Source: Eubacterium ruminantium (GTDB lineage Bacteria > Bacillota > Clostridia > Lachnospirales > Lachnospiraceae). From it: a DNA stretch of 64,000 bases. Positions within the stretch are counted from its first letter, which is position 1, and each line of letters begins with the position of its first letter. The notes under the pieces were generated by a model. That model was not told the origin of the DNA and searched no databases. It saw only the letters and a list, made by a program, of their open reading frames with translations. Below are positions 26,486 through 35,900 of this stretch, piece by piece. The position numbers were made by a program, and so were the translations under genes. Location of the stretch: NCBI RefSeq assembly GCF_900167085.1, contig NZ_FUXA01000003.1, positions 270,692 through 334,691 on the forward strand, written 5' to 3'.

Positions 26486-27061
26486 TCAATCTTCTTCAGA
26501 GTATTCTCCTACCGAATCAACGATTGATTTCTGTTTATGATCATCATGATCATCATTATCTTTAGCTTTTTTTGAAAATGGTCTTGCTACCTCTTCGTAG
26601 ATCAAGAAGATTATCATCATAGCAGCAAACATAAAGAAGCTTACTGTACAAAGTGTTCCGGGATCACATACTATATCATACCATTTTACATGTCCGAAAC
26701 TTGCAGAGAAGATTATTGCAACACCTGCAATAGCAAGTGAGCATACCGCTGCAATGATCTGTGTGATGACACACAAGAACCTCCACTTGAAACTTAAACC
26801 AGCAATCTTCAGCCAGTCTTTATGAAGAAGCGCTATCCATAAACCGATAAATCCTATCACTCCAACAACTACACCAATTATATAAACGATATAATTGATC
26901 TTATAGATCTCGGTTCCGTTAATTATTGCGCCCTCTTTGTTCTTTGTATAAGAAACAAAAAGATACTGGATAAATACACTACCGAAACAAATGATGAGCA
27001 TAAGCCCCCAATGTAACAGCATAAGAACGTAGTCCTTCGTTGGTTTGTTTTCACTTTTCAT
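26486..27061 (-). CDS. Membrane protein of unknown function (four segments)
   Basis: The 191-residue protein has four hydrophobic segments (about residues 10-31, 49-74, 93-122 and 138-155) and an acidic, histidine-containing C-terminal tail (DNDDHDDHKQKS). I do not recognise a family. The gene stands between the SDR gene and rlmD with gaps of 78 and 116 bases, so it may be monocistronic. In the gap after rlmD a small CGGCT/AGCCG hairpin (about 27150-27170) is the only visible structure. Confidence 0.7.
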   Translation of the reverse strand: MKSENKPTKDYVLMLLHWGLMLIICFGSVFIQYLFVSYTKNKEGAIINGTEIYKINYIVYIIGVVVGVIGFIGLWIALLHKDWLKIAGLSFKWRFLCVITQIIAAVCSLAIAGVAIIFSASFGHVKWYDIVCDPGTLCTVSFFMFAAMMIIFLIYEEVARPFSKKAKDNDDHDDHKQKSIVDSVGEYSEED

Positions 27062-27177
27062 ACTTTACCCCTTTAACATAACCAATGAACCGCAAGTTCC
27101 CCGGCGGCCCGTTCACTGTTTAACAACCTTCATCAGCATACAAATCCGGCTATCGTAAATAAGCCGTTTTCATACAC

Positions 27178-28398
27178 TTAATCGCCATTTTTCTCAAGAA
27201 GACATACACATTCACTATTATCAGTCCAAGGGAACTGATCAAATGCGATTCCTCTTCTTACACTATAACCCTTTTTCGTCAGAAAATCAAAGTCTCTTGC
27301 CTGAGTTTCCGGATTACATGATATATAAACTATCCTGTTCGGATTAAACTGAACAAGTGCATTCAGGAATTCTTCACTGCTTCCGGAACGAGGCGGATCC
27401 ATAAATACAACCTTCTCGCCCTTAAATTCCTCTTTCTTTATATCTTCCGATGAATTGACCATGAATCTTCCAGCATCACCCTGGGTGAAACGGACATTCC
27501 TGATCTTATTTATTATAGCATTTTCTCTGGCATCTTTCACTGCTTCGTTATTTAATTCCACGCCAATGACATTTGATGATTTCTTAGCTGCTATAAGCGA
27601 GATTGTTCCGATTCCCGAATAAGCATCAATTACCAAAGTGTCTTTCTTAAGCTTTGCAAAATCAATGGCAGTTCTGTATATTTTCTCAGTCATCTCAGGA
27701 TTGATCTGGAAAAATGATTGCGGCGAAAGTAAAAATGTTGTATCGCACAGCGTATCCTTTATCTTTCCCTTTCCGTAAATGACTATATCTCTGTCTCCAA
27801 GAACCATACTTGTATGTTTCTTATTGATATTAAGAACAACCGTACTTATCTCCGGATGTTTCTTAACCAAAGCCTTAACAAAATTATTTTTTGATGGAAA
27901 TACAGGATCTGCAACAACAAGTATTACCATTGCCTCACCGGTACTTCTGCTGATCCTTACCATAACATGTCGAAGAAGTCCGCTTCCAATATCTTCATCA
28001 TAGATTTTGATCTTAAAGGATTTTAACATTCCCTTGATATCTCTTATGATACTGTCAGCTTTTTCATTCTCGATAAGACAGCTGTCTATATCAACAATCT
28101 TATGACTTCCTTCTTCATAAACTCCGGAAATGATCTCACCCTTTGCTGTTCTTCCAAAGGCCGCATTAACTTTATGCCTATAATGATAAGGATTTTTCAT
28201 CCCTATCACTGAAATCCATTTACCGGTTCTTTCTTTATCCTTTTCGGATCTGACTGTATTTACAAATCTTTCTCCAAGATATTGTCCGAGAAAACCATTT
28301 ATCTTTTTCTCTTTATCTTCCAGATAATCCACATAAATCTCACCGATATGCGAACATCCTCCGCATTTCTTTGAATATTTACACTTTACTTTTTCCAT
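27178..28398 (-). CDS. rlmD: 23S rRNA (uracil-C5)-methyltransferase, RlmD/RlmCD type
   Basis: The 406-residue protein starts with a cysteine cluster (C6, C12 and C15 in KCKYSKKCGGC) like the [4Fe-4S] site of RlmD/RumA. The SAM-binding motif DAYSGIGTISL, the MDPPRSG loop and the catalytic cysteine in YISCNPETQARD follow. No TRAM domain is visible, which is common in clostridial members of this family. It modifies U1939 and/or U747 of 23S rRNA; which one cannot be told here. Confidence 0.92.
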   Translation of the reverse strand: MEKVKCKYSKKCGGCSHIGEIYVDYLEDKEKKINGFLGQYLGERFVNTVRSEKDKERTGKWISVIGMKNPYHYRHKVNAAFGRTAKGEIISGVYEEGSHKIVDIDSCLIENEKADSIIRDIKGMLKSFKIKIYDEDIGSGLLRHVMVRISRSTGEAMVILVVADPVFPSKNNFVKALVKKHPEISTVVLNINKKHTSMVLGDRDIVIYGKGKIKDTLCDTTFLLSPQSFFQINPEMTEKIYRTAIDFAKLKKDTLVIDAYSGIGTISLIAAKKSSNVIGVELNNEAVKDARENAIINKIRNVRFTQGDAGRFMVNSSEDIKKEEFKGEKVVFMDPPRSGSSEEFLNALVQFNPNRIVYISCNPETQARDFDFLTKKGYSVRRGIAFDQFPWTDNSECVCLLEKNGD

Positions 28399-28402
28399 AA
28401 AT

Positions 28403-29308
28403 CTATACTCCTGTCAGATCAAATGCAGGTATAAAGCTTTCCTCAGCAGTTTCTCCTACCTGTATATAACCATTTGTCACCCCGATATTTGCTGCATGAT
28501 CGGTGAGACTTTTATATTCATATTCCGTTACCTTTCGGTTTATCTCCGGATATTTATCCTTTAGAACGAATTCATCCGGAGTATATTGATTCATAAGGCT
28601 TATATATATTTTGTCACCATAAGTCTGATATAGATAATTCACTATAAGCTTTGCCTGAATAAGCATACCGGGCATTAGAAGATGCCTTACCACAACGCCC
28701 TTCTTCATGATACTGCTGTTATCAAAGAATACAGGAACCGGCTGCTGACGAACCATTTCGGCTATAGCCTTTTTCGCTATTTCAACATACCCCGGCGCAT
28801 TACTGTACCTGATTGCTTCATCATCGCGAATATATTTCATATCAGGAAGATAAATGTCGATAAATCCTTCAAGACTTTTCACCGTATCTTCCTCGATATA
28901 AGAACTTGTATTCAACAAAAAAGGTAGATCAAAGCCCTGGTCTTTGGCTTTCTCTATACATCTTCTGATAGTAGGAACAAATATATCGCCTGTAACAAGA
29001 TTAATGTTATTGGCACCCTGCTCCTTAAGCATGAAGAATATTTCCACAAGTCTTTCTTCAGAGATATATTTGCCTACAAGGCCTCTGCTGATTTCTTTAT
29101 TCTGACAGAAAACGCATCCCATGTTGCATCCTGAAAAGAATACAGTTCCGGAACCTTTTGTTCCGGAGATACATGGTTCTTCCCACATATGAAGCGCCGC
29201 TCTGCTGACATGAAGAGTATCCCCTTCATTGCAGTATCCTTTATTTATCTTTCTGTTAACTCCGCACTTTCGCGGACAGACTGTGCATTTATCATATTCA
29301 TCAAACAT
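28403..29308 (-). CDS. Radical SAM protein, PflA-like (COG1313 group)
   Basis: The 301-residue protein has the radical SAM cluster GCNMGCVFCQN (CxxxCxxC) at about residues 59-69. An N-terminal group of four cysteines (CTVCPRKCGVNR and GYC) probably holds a second metal site. Proteins of this type are annotated as pyruvate formate-lyase activating enzyme homologues, but the target is generally unknown; no glycyl-radical enzyme gene is in the window. It is separated from rlmD by 4 bases, so the two are likely cotranscribed. Confidence 0.87.
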   Translation of the reverse strand: MFDEYDKCTVCPRKCGVNRKINKGYCNEGDTLHVSRAALHMWEEPCISGTKGSGTVFFSGCNMGCVFCQNKEISRGLVGKYISEERLVEIFFMLKEQGANNINLVTGDIFVPTIRRCIEKAKDQGFDLPFLLNTSSYIEEDTVKSLEGFIDIYLPDMKYIRDDEAIRYSNAPGYVEIAKKAIAEMVRQQPVPVFFDNSSIMKKGVVVRHLLMPGMLIQAKLIVNYLYQTYGDKIYISLMNQYTPDEFVLKDKYPEINRKVTEYEYKSLTDHAANIGVTNGYIQVGETAEESFIPAFDLTGV

Positions 29309-29335
29309 AAATAGTCCTATATTTTAAAATCAAAC

Positions 29336-30037
29336 TTATTCTTCGTTTTTGGTAATGATAACATTTCCTGTCTTAACAATACTCTTCTCAGGTATGAACC
29401 CTCTGATAGGTGAAAGAGGATAAATGTTAGTATTTCTGCCTATTACAGTACCCGGATTAAGAACGCTGTTACATCCGACTTCAACATGATCACCAATCAT
29501 AGCGCCGAACTTCTTAAGTCCTGTCTCAATATGAATATCACTTAAATCGTCATTTCCTTTTACAGTTACAAGAGTCTTATCAGACTTAACATTTGAAGTG
29601 ATAGAACCCGCACCCATATGTGATTTATATCCAAGGATTGAATCACCTACATAATTGTAATGAGGAACCTGAACATTATCAAAAAGGATAACATTCTTAA
29701 GTTCTGTGGAATTACCTACTACACAGCCTTTACCGACAAGAGCGTTTCCTCTGATAAATGCACACTGTCTTACTTCTGTATCAGCTCCGATGATCACATT
29801 GTCTCCGAAAAATACACTATCCCATACTTTTGCACTTTTGTGGATCCATACAGAATCACCGCGTTTGATATACTCATCAGGACATGTCTTATCAATCTTC
29901 TCACCAAGCTTCTTAATGAAGGATCCTATCTCCGGAAGTACCTCCCAAGGATAATCGAATTTCTCCATTAATCCCTTTGCTTCTGTATGATCGAGATCAT
30001 AAAGATTTTTGATCATAAGTAATTCATGATTTGACAT
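29336..30037 (-). CDS. Left-handed beta-helix protein, GlmU C-terminal-like acetyltransferase/pyrophosphorylase homologue
   Basis: The 233-residue protein has a short alpha N-terminus followed by hexapeptide repeats (VIIGADTEVRQCAFIRGNA, IGDHVEVGCNSVLNPGTVIG) that form a left-handed beta-helix, as in sugar-nucleotide acyltransferases. The nucleotidyltransferase domain of GlmU is absent. Clostridial genomes often carry such a stand-alone protein annotated as UDP-N-acetylglucosamine pyrophosphorylase; its reaction is not established. Confidence 0.8.
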   Translation of the reverse strand: MSNHELLMIKNLYDLDHTEAKGLMEKFDYPWEVLPEIGSFIKKLGEKIDKTCPDEYIKRGDSVWIHKSAKVWDSVFFGDNVIIGADTEVRQCAFIRGNALVGKGCVVGNSTELKNVILFDNVQVPHYNYVGDSILGYKSHMGAGSITSNVKSDKTLVTVKGNDDLSDIHIETGLKKFGAMIGDHVEVGCNSVLNPGTVIGRNTNIYPLSPIRGFIPEKSIVKTGNVIITKNEE

Positions 30038-30056
30038 TTGTATACCCTCCCTTTAC

Positions 30057-32135
30057 TTATGCCTTCTTACTTTTGGCCTTTTTCTCTTTAGTATAATATA
30101 CCGCAACTTTGTCGAAAATAAATCTCATATTGTTCTGATTATTGATACTCTTCACAAAATTAGTATACTTTCTGACATAGTCGCACATTTTACTGCTATA
30201 TTCTTCTTCGGTAATCGTACCGCTTGCAACCATATCCAGACCCTTTTCCCAGCTTGCTGTAAGGTCCGCACGAAGCAGTCCGTTTACTGAATAAAGCACA
30301 ACATCATTTATTATCTCTCCCAAAAATGTAGGTGTAACAACCTGCGTTTTCTTGTTGAGAGCGATATATTTATTATTGATAAGCTTTGTGATTATCGAGT
30401 CTCTGGTGGCTGAAGTTCCTATACCGCTTCCTTTGATCTGAGCACGAAGTTCCTCATCTTCTATAAGCTGTCCTGCATTTTCCATAGCAAGGATAAGCGT
30501 ACCCGATGTATATCTCTTCGGTGCCGATGTCTCACCTTCTTTGATATTGAATCCATTACAGCTAAGAATACTTCCTTTTTTAAGACTCTTTACCATCTCA
30601 ATGAATTCTTCACTATTGGCTACCTGACCTGAATCACCGTCTTTATCATTATTCTTGGTTTCATCGGCAGTATTGTCATTTTCACTGCCATTCTTTTCGG
30701 TATCATTTTTCTGACCGAATCTTCTGTCCGCAACTGCAAGATAACCCGGTTTAGAAAGAATCTTCGCACTTGCAAAGAACTTCTCTCCGTTTCTGTCCAT
30801 TTTAACAGCAACTTTCTGATACTCTGCAGGTGGAAGGAATATTGATAAAAATCTTCTTACTATAAGATCATATACTCCTTTTTTCACACCATCGAGAGCC
30901 GAAAGATTACCAAGTCCCTGACCTGTCGGAATTATCGCATAGTGGTCTGTTATCTGCTTATCATTTACATATTTAGACTTGGCTATATTCTTATATCCGC
31001 CCTGCGTAAGGATATGCTGTGCGACATTACCAAGCTGCTCGTAACGACATAAACCGTTGAGATTTTTATCTATCTCTTTAGAAACCGCTGTAGATAAAAC
31101 TCTTGCATCGGTTCTCGGATAAGTAACAAGCTTCTTCTCGTATAATTCCTGAACTACACTAAGGGTGTCGGTAGGATTTATCTTGAATATCTTTGAACAG
31201 TCATTCTGAAGCTCCGCAAGGTTATAAAGCATAGGCGGATTCTTCTTTTCCACCTTCTTTTCAACATTTTCAACCAGCATATTTACCGGTTCAGGCTGCG
31301 ACAGCTCCTCGACAAGTTTCTCAGCATCCTCTTTGGTTTTGAAACCATTTTCCTTATAGAGTAACGGGCTTTCAAAATATTTACTGCCCTTCTCGGATTT
31401 CCATTCTGCTTCGAAACGAGCATCGTCATTCCCGACATTTGCAAGCACTCTGTAAAATGGTGTAGGAACAAAATTCCTTATCTCTCTTTCCCTTGAAACG
31501 ATCATACCGAGAACACAGGTCATTACTCGTCCTACTGCGATAACACATTTATCAAGGCCAAGATACTGCTTTACAACATATGAATATTTAAGCGAAAGAG
31601 CTCTTGAGAAATTAATACCCATAAGGTAATCTTCCTTCGCTCTAAGATATGCTGCCGTGCTGAGATTATCATATTCTGACAAAGGCTTTGCTTCTCTTAT
31701 ACCTCTAAGGATTTCTTCCTCAGTCTGAGAATCAATCCAGACTCTTCTCTTATCTTTGGCATCGCTGACATTCGCCTGCATATCCACAAGTCTGTATATA
31801 TACTCTCCTTCACGTCCGGAGTCGGTACATACATAAATAGTATCTACATCGTCTCTGTTTAACAGTTTGCTGACTATATCAAATTGTTTTTTAACTGATG
31901 GTATAACATCATATTTATAGGTTTCCGGAATAAATGGTATCGTTTCCATCGACCATCTTTTCAAATTTATATCATACGCTTCCGGATAACTCATGCTCAC
32001 AAGATGACCCACACACCATGTAACTATATGTTCATCATCTTCTATATATCCGTTGGACGTACGGCCTTTGACTCCCAGAGCCTTTGCAAATTCCTGTGCA
32101 ACGCTGGGCTTCTCGGCTATAAACAGCTTCTTCAA
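30057..32135 (-). CDS. topB: DNA topoisomerase III (type IA)
   Basis: The 692-residue protein has the TOPRIM glutamate in IAEKPSVAQ, the DxGREGE motif (residues 105-111), the active tyrosine in VTYPRTDAR (Tyr339) and the type IA core. It relaxes and decatenates DNA. Residues 475-508, between RRFGQK and EEFIEM, are a hydrophilic Asn/Asp/Glu-rich insert absent from close family members I know. No zinc fingers follow the core. A plasmid/ICE-borne topoisomerase III is possible, but the neighbours are chromosomal. Confidence 0.93.
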   Translation of the reverse strand: MKKLFIAEKPSVAQEFAKALGVKGRTSNGYIEDDEHIVTWCVGHLVSMSYPEAYDINLKRWSMETIPFIPETYKYDVIPSVKKQFDIVSKLLNRDDVDTIYVCTDSGREGEYIYRLVDMQANVSDAKDKRRVWIDSQTEEEILRGIREAKPLSEYDNLSTAAYLRAKEDYLMGINFSRALSLKYSYVVKQYLGLDKCVIAVGRVMTCVLGMIVSREREIRNFVPTPFYRVLANVGNDDARFEAEWKSEKGSKYFESPLLYKENGFKTKEDAEKLVEELSQPEPVNMLVENVEKKVEKKNPPMLYNLAELQNDCSKIFKINPTDTLSVVQELYEKKLVTYPRTDARVLSTAVSKEIDKNLNGLCRYEQLGNVAQHILTQGGYKNIAKSKYVNDKQITDHYAIIPTGQGLGNLSALDGVKKGVYDLIVRRFLSIFLPPAEYQKVAVKMDRNGEKFFASAKILSKPGYLAVADRRFGQKNDTEKNGSENDNTADETKNNDKDGDSGQVANSEEFIEMVKSLKKGSILSCNGFNIKEGETSAPKRYTSGTLILAMENAGQLIEDEELRAQIKGSGIGTSATRDSIITKLINNKYIALNKKTQVVTPTFLGEIINDVVLYSVNGLLRADLTASWEKGLDMVASGTITEEEYSSKMCDYVRKYTNFVKSINNQNNMRFIFDKVAVYYTKEKKAKSKKA

Positions 32136-32182
32136 AATACTAAATGTATTCTCCTTTCATGCTACCATTATCCATAACATAA

Positions 32183-32226
32183 AAATATGTGTCACAGGCA
32201 TAACAATTCGTCCTCTGACACATATT
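32183..32226 (-). terminator. Rho-independent terminator after the nitroreductase gene
   Basis: AATATGTGTCA on one side pairs with TGACACATATT on the other, with a loop of about 20 bases that includes an inner CAGG/CCTC partial stem. On the minus strand the stem runs into TTTTTATG. It lies just after the nitroreductase stop at 32255 and before topB. Confidence 0.8.
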
Positions 32227-32254
32227 CTCAAAATCATTTTGATCTATAGACAGT

Positions 32255-32797
32255 CTATCTATAGCTAAGTATCTCTTCAACTGATTTACGTGGAACAGGA
32301 GGAAGCTCTTTATCAGAATATCCGACAGGTATAAGTGCTGAAACGTTCTGATCTTCAGGAAGACCAATGATCTCAGCTACTTTAGCATCATCAAATATAC
32401 CAAGGATAACACTTCCTACGCCTTCTTCATGAGCCGCAAGACAAAATGTCTGAGCTGCGATACCTGCATCAAACATCTCCCATCCCTGACCTTTGGCTGT
32501 TGTAAATGAACCATCTCTCTCATAACCGCTTCTCTTAGCAACTGATGCAAGTATTACAAGACTTGCTGATGCTTTAATGATCTCTGTATTATGAGCAAAT
32601 CCAAGAACTGCTTCTTCAGCAATCTTGTTCTTAACTGCTTCATCTTCAACAACAATATATCTTGCTGTCTGTGTATTCTTCCATGAAGGTGCCATCCTTG
32701 CACTATCAATGATCTTCTCCATTGTCTCATGGCTGACCTTCTTGTCAGTATAACTTCTTACGCTTCTTCTCTCTTTGATAGCTTCTTTTAATTCCAT
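32255..32797 (-). CDS. Nitroreductase family protein
   Basis: The ATG at 32797 with GGAGGG 6 bases upstream gives 180 residues; a longer upstream reading has no RBS. The N-terminus ELKEAIKERRSVRSYTDKKV is the FMN-binding nitroreductase motif, followed by ARMAPSWKNTQTARYIVV and a C-terminal LIPVGYSDKELPPVPRK. It probably uses FMN and NAD(P)H to reduce quinones or nitro compounds. It has its own terminator and about 125 bases upstream, so it is likely monocistronic. Confidence 0.9.
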   Translation of the reverse strand: MELKEAIKERRSVRSYTDKKVSHETMEKIIDSARMAPSWKNTQTARYIVVEDEAVKNKIAEEAVLGFAHNTEIIKASASLVILASVAKRSGYERDGSFTTAKGQGWEMFDAGIAAQTFCLAAHEEGVGSVILGIFDDAKVAEIIGLPEDQNVSALIPVGYSDKELPPVPRKSVEEILSYR

Positions 32798-32922
32798 CGT
32801 TACCCTCCATTTATAACCATTCCGTAACAAAAAATTGTCTCATCGGTACTACATAAATCCACTTAACAGTAGCATTCATATACTATCATAAAATGAAGGA
32901 TTCTTCAACAAAATAGCGATAA

Positions 32923-35900
32923 CTATTGCATATTTCTGTCATTCTTTTTCTTGAGAAGTTCTGACATATCAAGACCCGTTGTCTGAGTCTTAACATCCTT
33001 TTCTTTCTTAGCTTTTTTAACTTTCTTAGAATTTACTGCACCTGCTGCATTTCCGGAAGGAGCTTGTGCTTCCTGTTTTCCGTCCACAGTATTTGCTGCA
33101 TTTCCGCCTGCTCCTGTACCGGCCACCGCTCCTGCTGCATTAGCCGCTGCATTTGATGCGATTTCTGCCTCAACAGAATTAACTTTAGTTTTGACTTTCT
33201 TCTTTTTCTTAAGAGGGAAGTACATAAATCCAAATTTTCTAAGTGTTACATCTGCGGTAAAAAGAAGTAATGAAAGTAAAACTATGATCCATGTAAGATC
33301 AAGTCTGTCTCTATGCTTTTTATTCATAGATTTCCAGATATTATCATTCATTGTTATATTCTTACCGTACTTCTCGATATAATCAGTAAAATTCCTGTTA
33401 CTTATATCATATCTGTATTCCTTCGGATACTGAAGTACTGCAGCCGAGAGAACGGAATTCACTATCTTTCCGTCATCTTTTCTTACCACATTGAGATTAT
33501 ATATACCCTGAGTATCTTCAGGAAGTACAGCCTGATATACTCCCGGTTCAATCATCTGGAAAGTAATATCACCTGTTTTATCCTCACCTCCGGTATATCC
33601 TCCGGAAATCTCCGTCTTATCATTAAAATCATTTGTGGTATAAGTAACTACTATTTTTCCGTCTTCTTCATGACTTTCCACCTTATCATTAAGGCTCATG
33701 CTGTCATTTATAGAAAAATCAACAATTCGCTTCCACAGCGCTGCGTAATCGGATTCGCCCTCAAGATTTGAAGACCATTTTCCGCTGACATCTGTATTCC
33801 ATGCTATGGTCTTACCAAGTCCATACTGCCAGCAACTGAGTATAGGATCATCCTGATCACTGACAGCCAGCACTGTAGCCATATCTTTCGGTGTCGCTGC
33901 AATATAACCAAGTATACTCGGCCAACCACTACTGAACAGTCCCTTTGTTATAGCATGGGATGGCGATACATCAAGTCTGAAATCACCATTCTGTATATAA
34001 CTGTTCATACTGAGATATACTTCCTGAGTAAATATTCTCGGAATATCCTTGGCAGATGTTGAGTTATAATATCTACCTCCGCACTTTGCCGCAAGTTCAC
34101 TCAGAAGCATGATATCTGCACTATTTCCGATTGCGATAGTTGAAAGTGTGATATTGTTATCGTTTACATCCTGGATAACATCGTCATAATTAGCACCTTC
34201 ACCCATACCGTCTGTAAGAAGAAGTATATGTTTTACCTTACAATTAAGTCCGATAGCTTCATTTACAGCATCTCTGACTGCAGGATGTATTGTTGTTCCG
34301 CCTCCGAGGCCGATATTCTTAATCCCCTGTACTATTGACTCTTTCTCACTTACTCTGGTTATCGGAACATCCCATGTGAATTTATCATCGAAGCTTACAA
34401 CACCGACATAGTCCGATGGAGAAAGAGAATCAACAGCAACTATAGCAGCATTCTTAGCTACTTCAAGGTTATCTACGCCTCCCATATTTCCGCCCATACT
34501 TCCTGAGCGGTCGATAACCATGATAACCGCGGTTTCGGGATATTCAACCATTCCGCGCATGTTCATGTTAACCGGAAGGATCTTCTCAAGAACAGTTTCC
34601 TTATATCCACCAAGCATAAAGCTGTTCTCACCACCACAGCAGATAAAGCCGTGACCATAATCTTTTACGTAGCTTTCTATATTTGCAAGGAACCCTTCAG
34701 GCAGATCATTCTTAAATACGTTATCGAAAATAATACTTTCATAAGCAAGAAGCTCATTGATATTGTCAGGCGCAGTAGACGCTGAAACTGTTTCATAATT
34801 CACACCTGCTGCCTTAAGAACGCTTTCAAATGCATCGTCATGTGTATTTCCACCGATAACAACAAGTACAGGGGCTTCATCGCCCACAGCAGTAAATAGA
34901 TTAAATACATTATTGTCAAGATTTTCATCACCCTTGGCATTTACCGTAATCTTATACTTACCTGTTGATTCTTCATCAACCGCACTCTTGAATGTATATC
35001 TGTTATTTCCTTTAACAAGCTGAATATCTGCCTTCTGTTTATTTCCGTTATCATCTTCAAGGAATACTTCTGCTTCTGTATCATAATTACTCATGATATT
35101 GACATTAACACTGAAAGTTTCATTCCAGCTTACTTTTTCCGGAAGAGTAGCATTTTCAATATATACATCATCTTGCTCTTCTTTCTCAAAAATGATGCCG
35201 TATAGTTCGACCTCTCCGCCAACTACGGCTGAGGCTGTATTCATTATATTACCTTCCGTTTCCTTACCGTCCGTAAGAATAACAATCCTTCCGGAACTCT
35301 CAGGAGGGATCATAGAAAGTCCTCGGCTTACCGCCTCTTCAATATTCGTTGACTGCGTATCAACCTCTGTCATGACACCGGCATATGACTTATCCTTTGT
35401 CACGAACTGGTCGATTATCGATTCGTCTCCGAAGGCAACAACACCGAATCGGTCTTTCCCGCTCATCTTCTTTACTTCTTTGGAAATATATTTATTGATT
35501 TCCTCAACATTATCTTTATTACTTTCCGATACATCTACAACAAATATTGTTGTCTGCTTAACAGCTTTAACAGGAATACTTATGTGAAGCTGTGACAGGA
35601 TGAGAAGCGCTGCCATTGCTCCGCGAAGGATGTAATAAAACTTTCCTTTGTATCTCATCTCCTTAACATAAATGATCATCTCAAGGAGTAAGAGGATTAT
35701 TGCAGCTATTACAAGCAGTCCGCTGATATTCCTTTTTGCGAAAGAATTCTTATACTCTCCCGTACTGACCGTTCCCTCTGAAACAGCTCGTCCATCTGCT
35801 TCTGAACCAGGAAATCTTACAACATAACTTTCTGTATCTTTACCTGCAGTAATATCAAATACACCGCTTTCTGTAAGTTTTGTTGATAAAACTGCAGCAT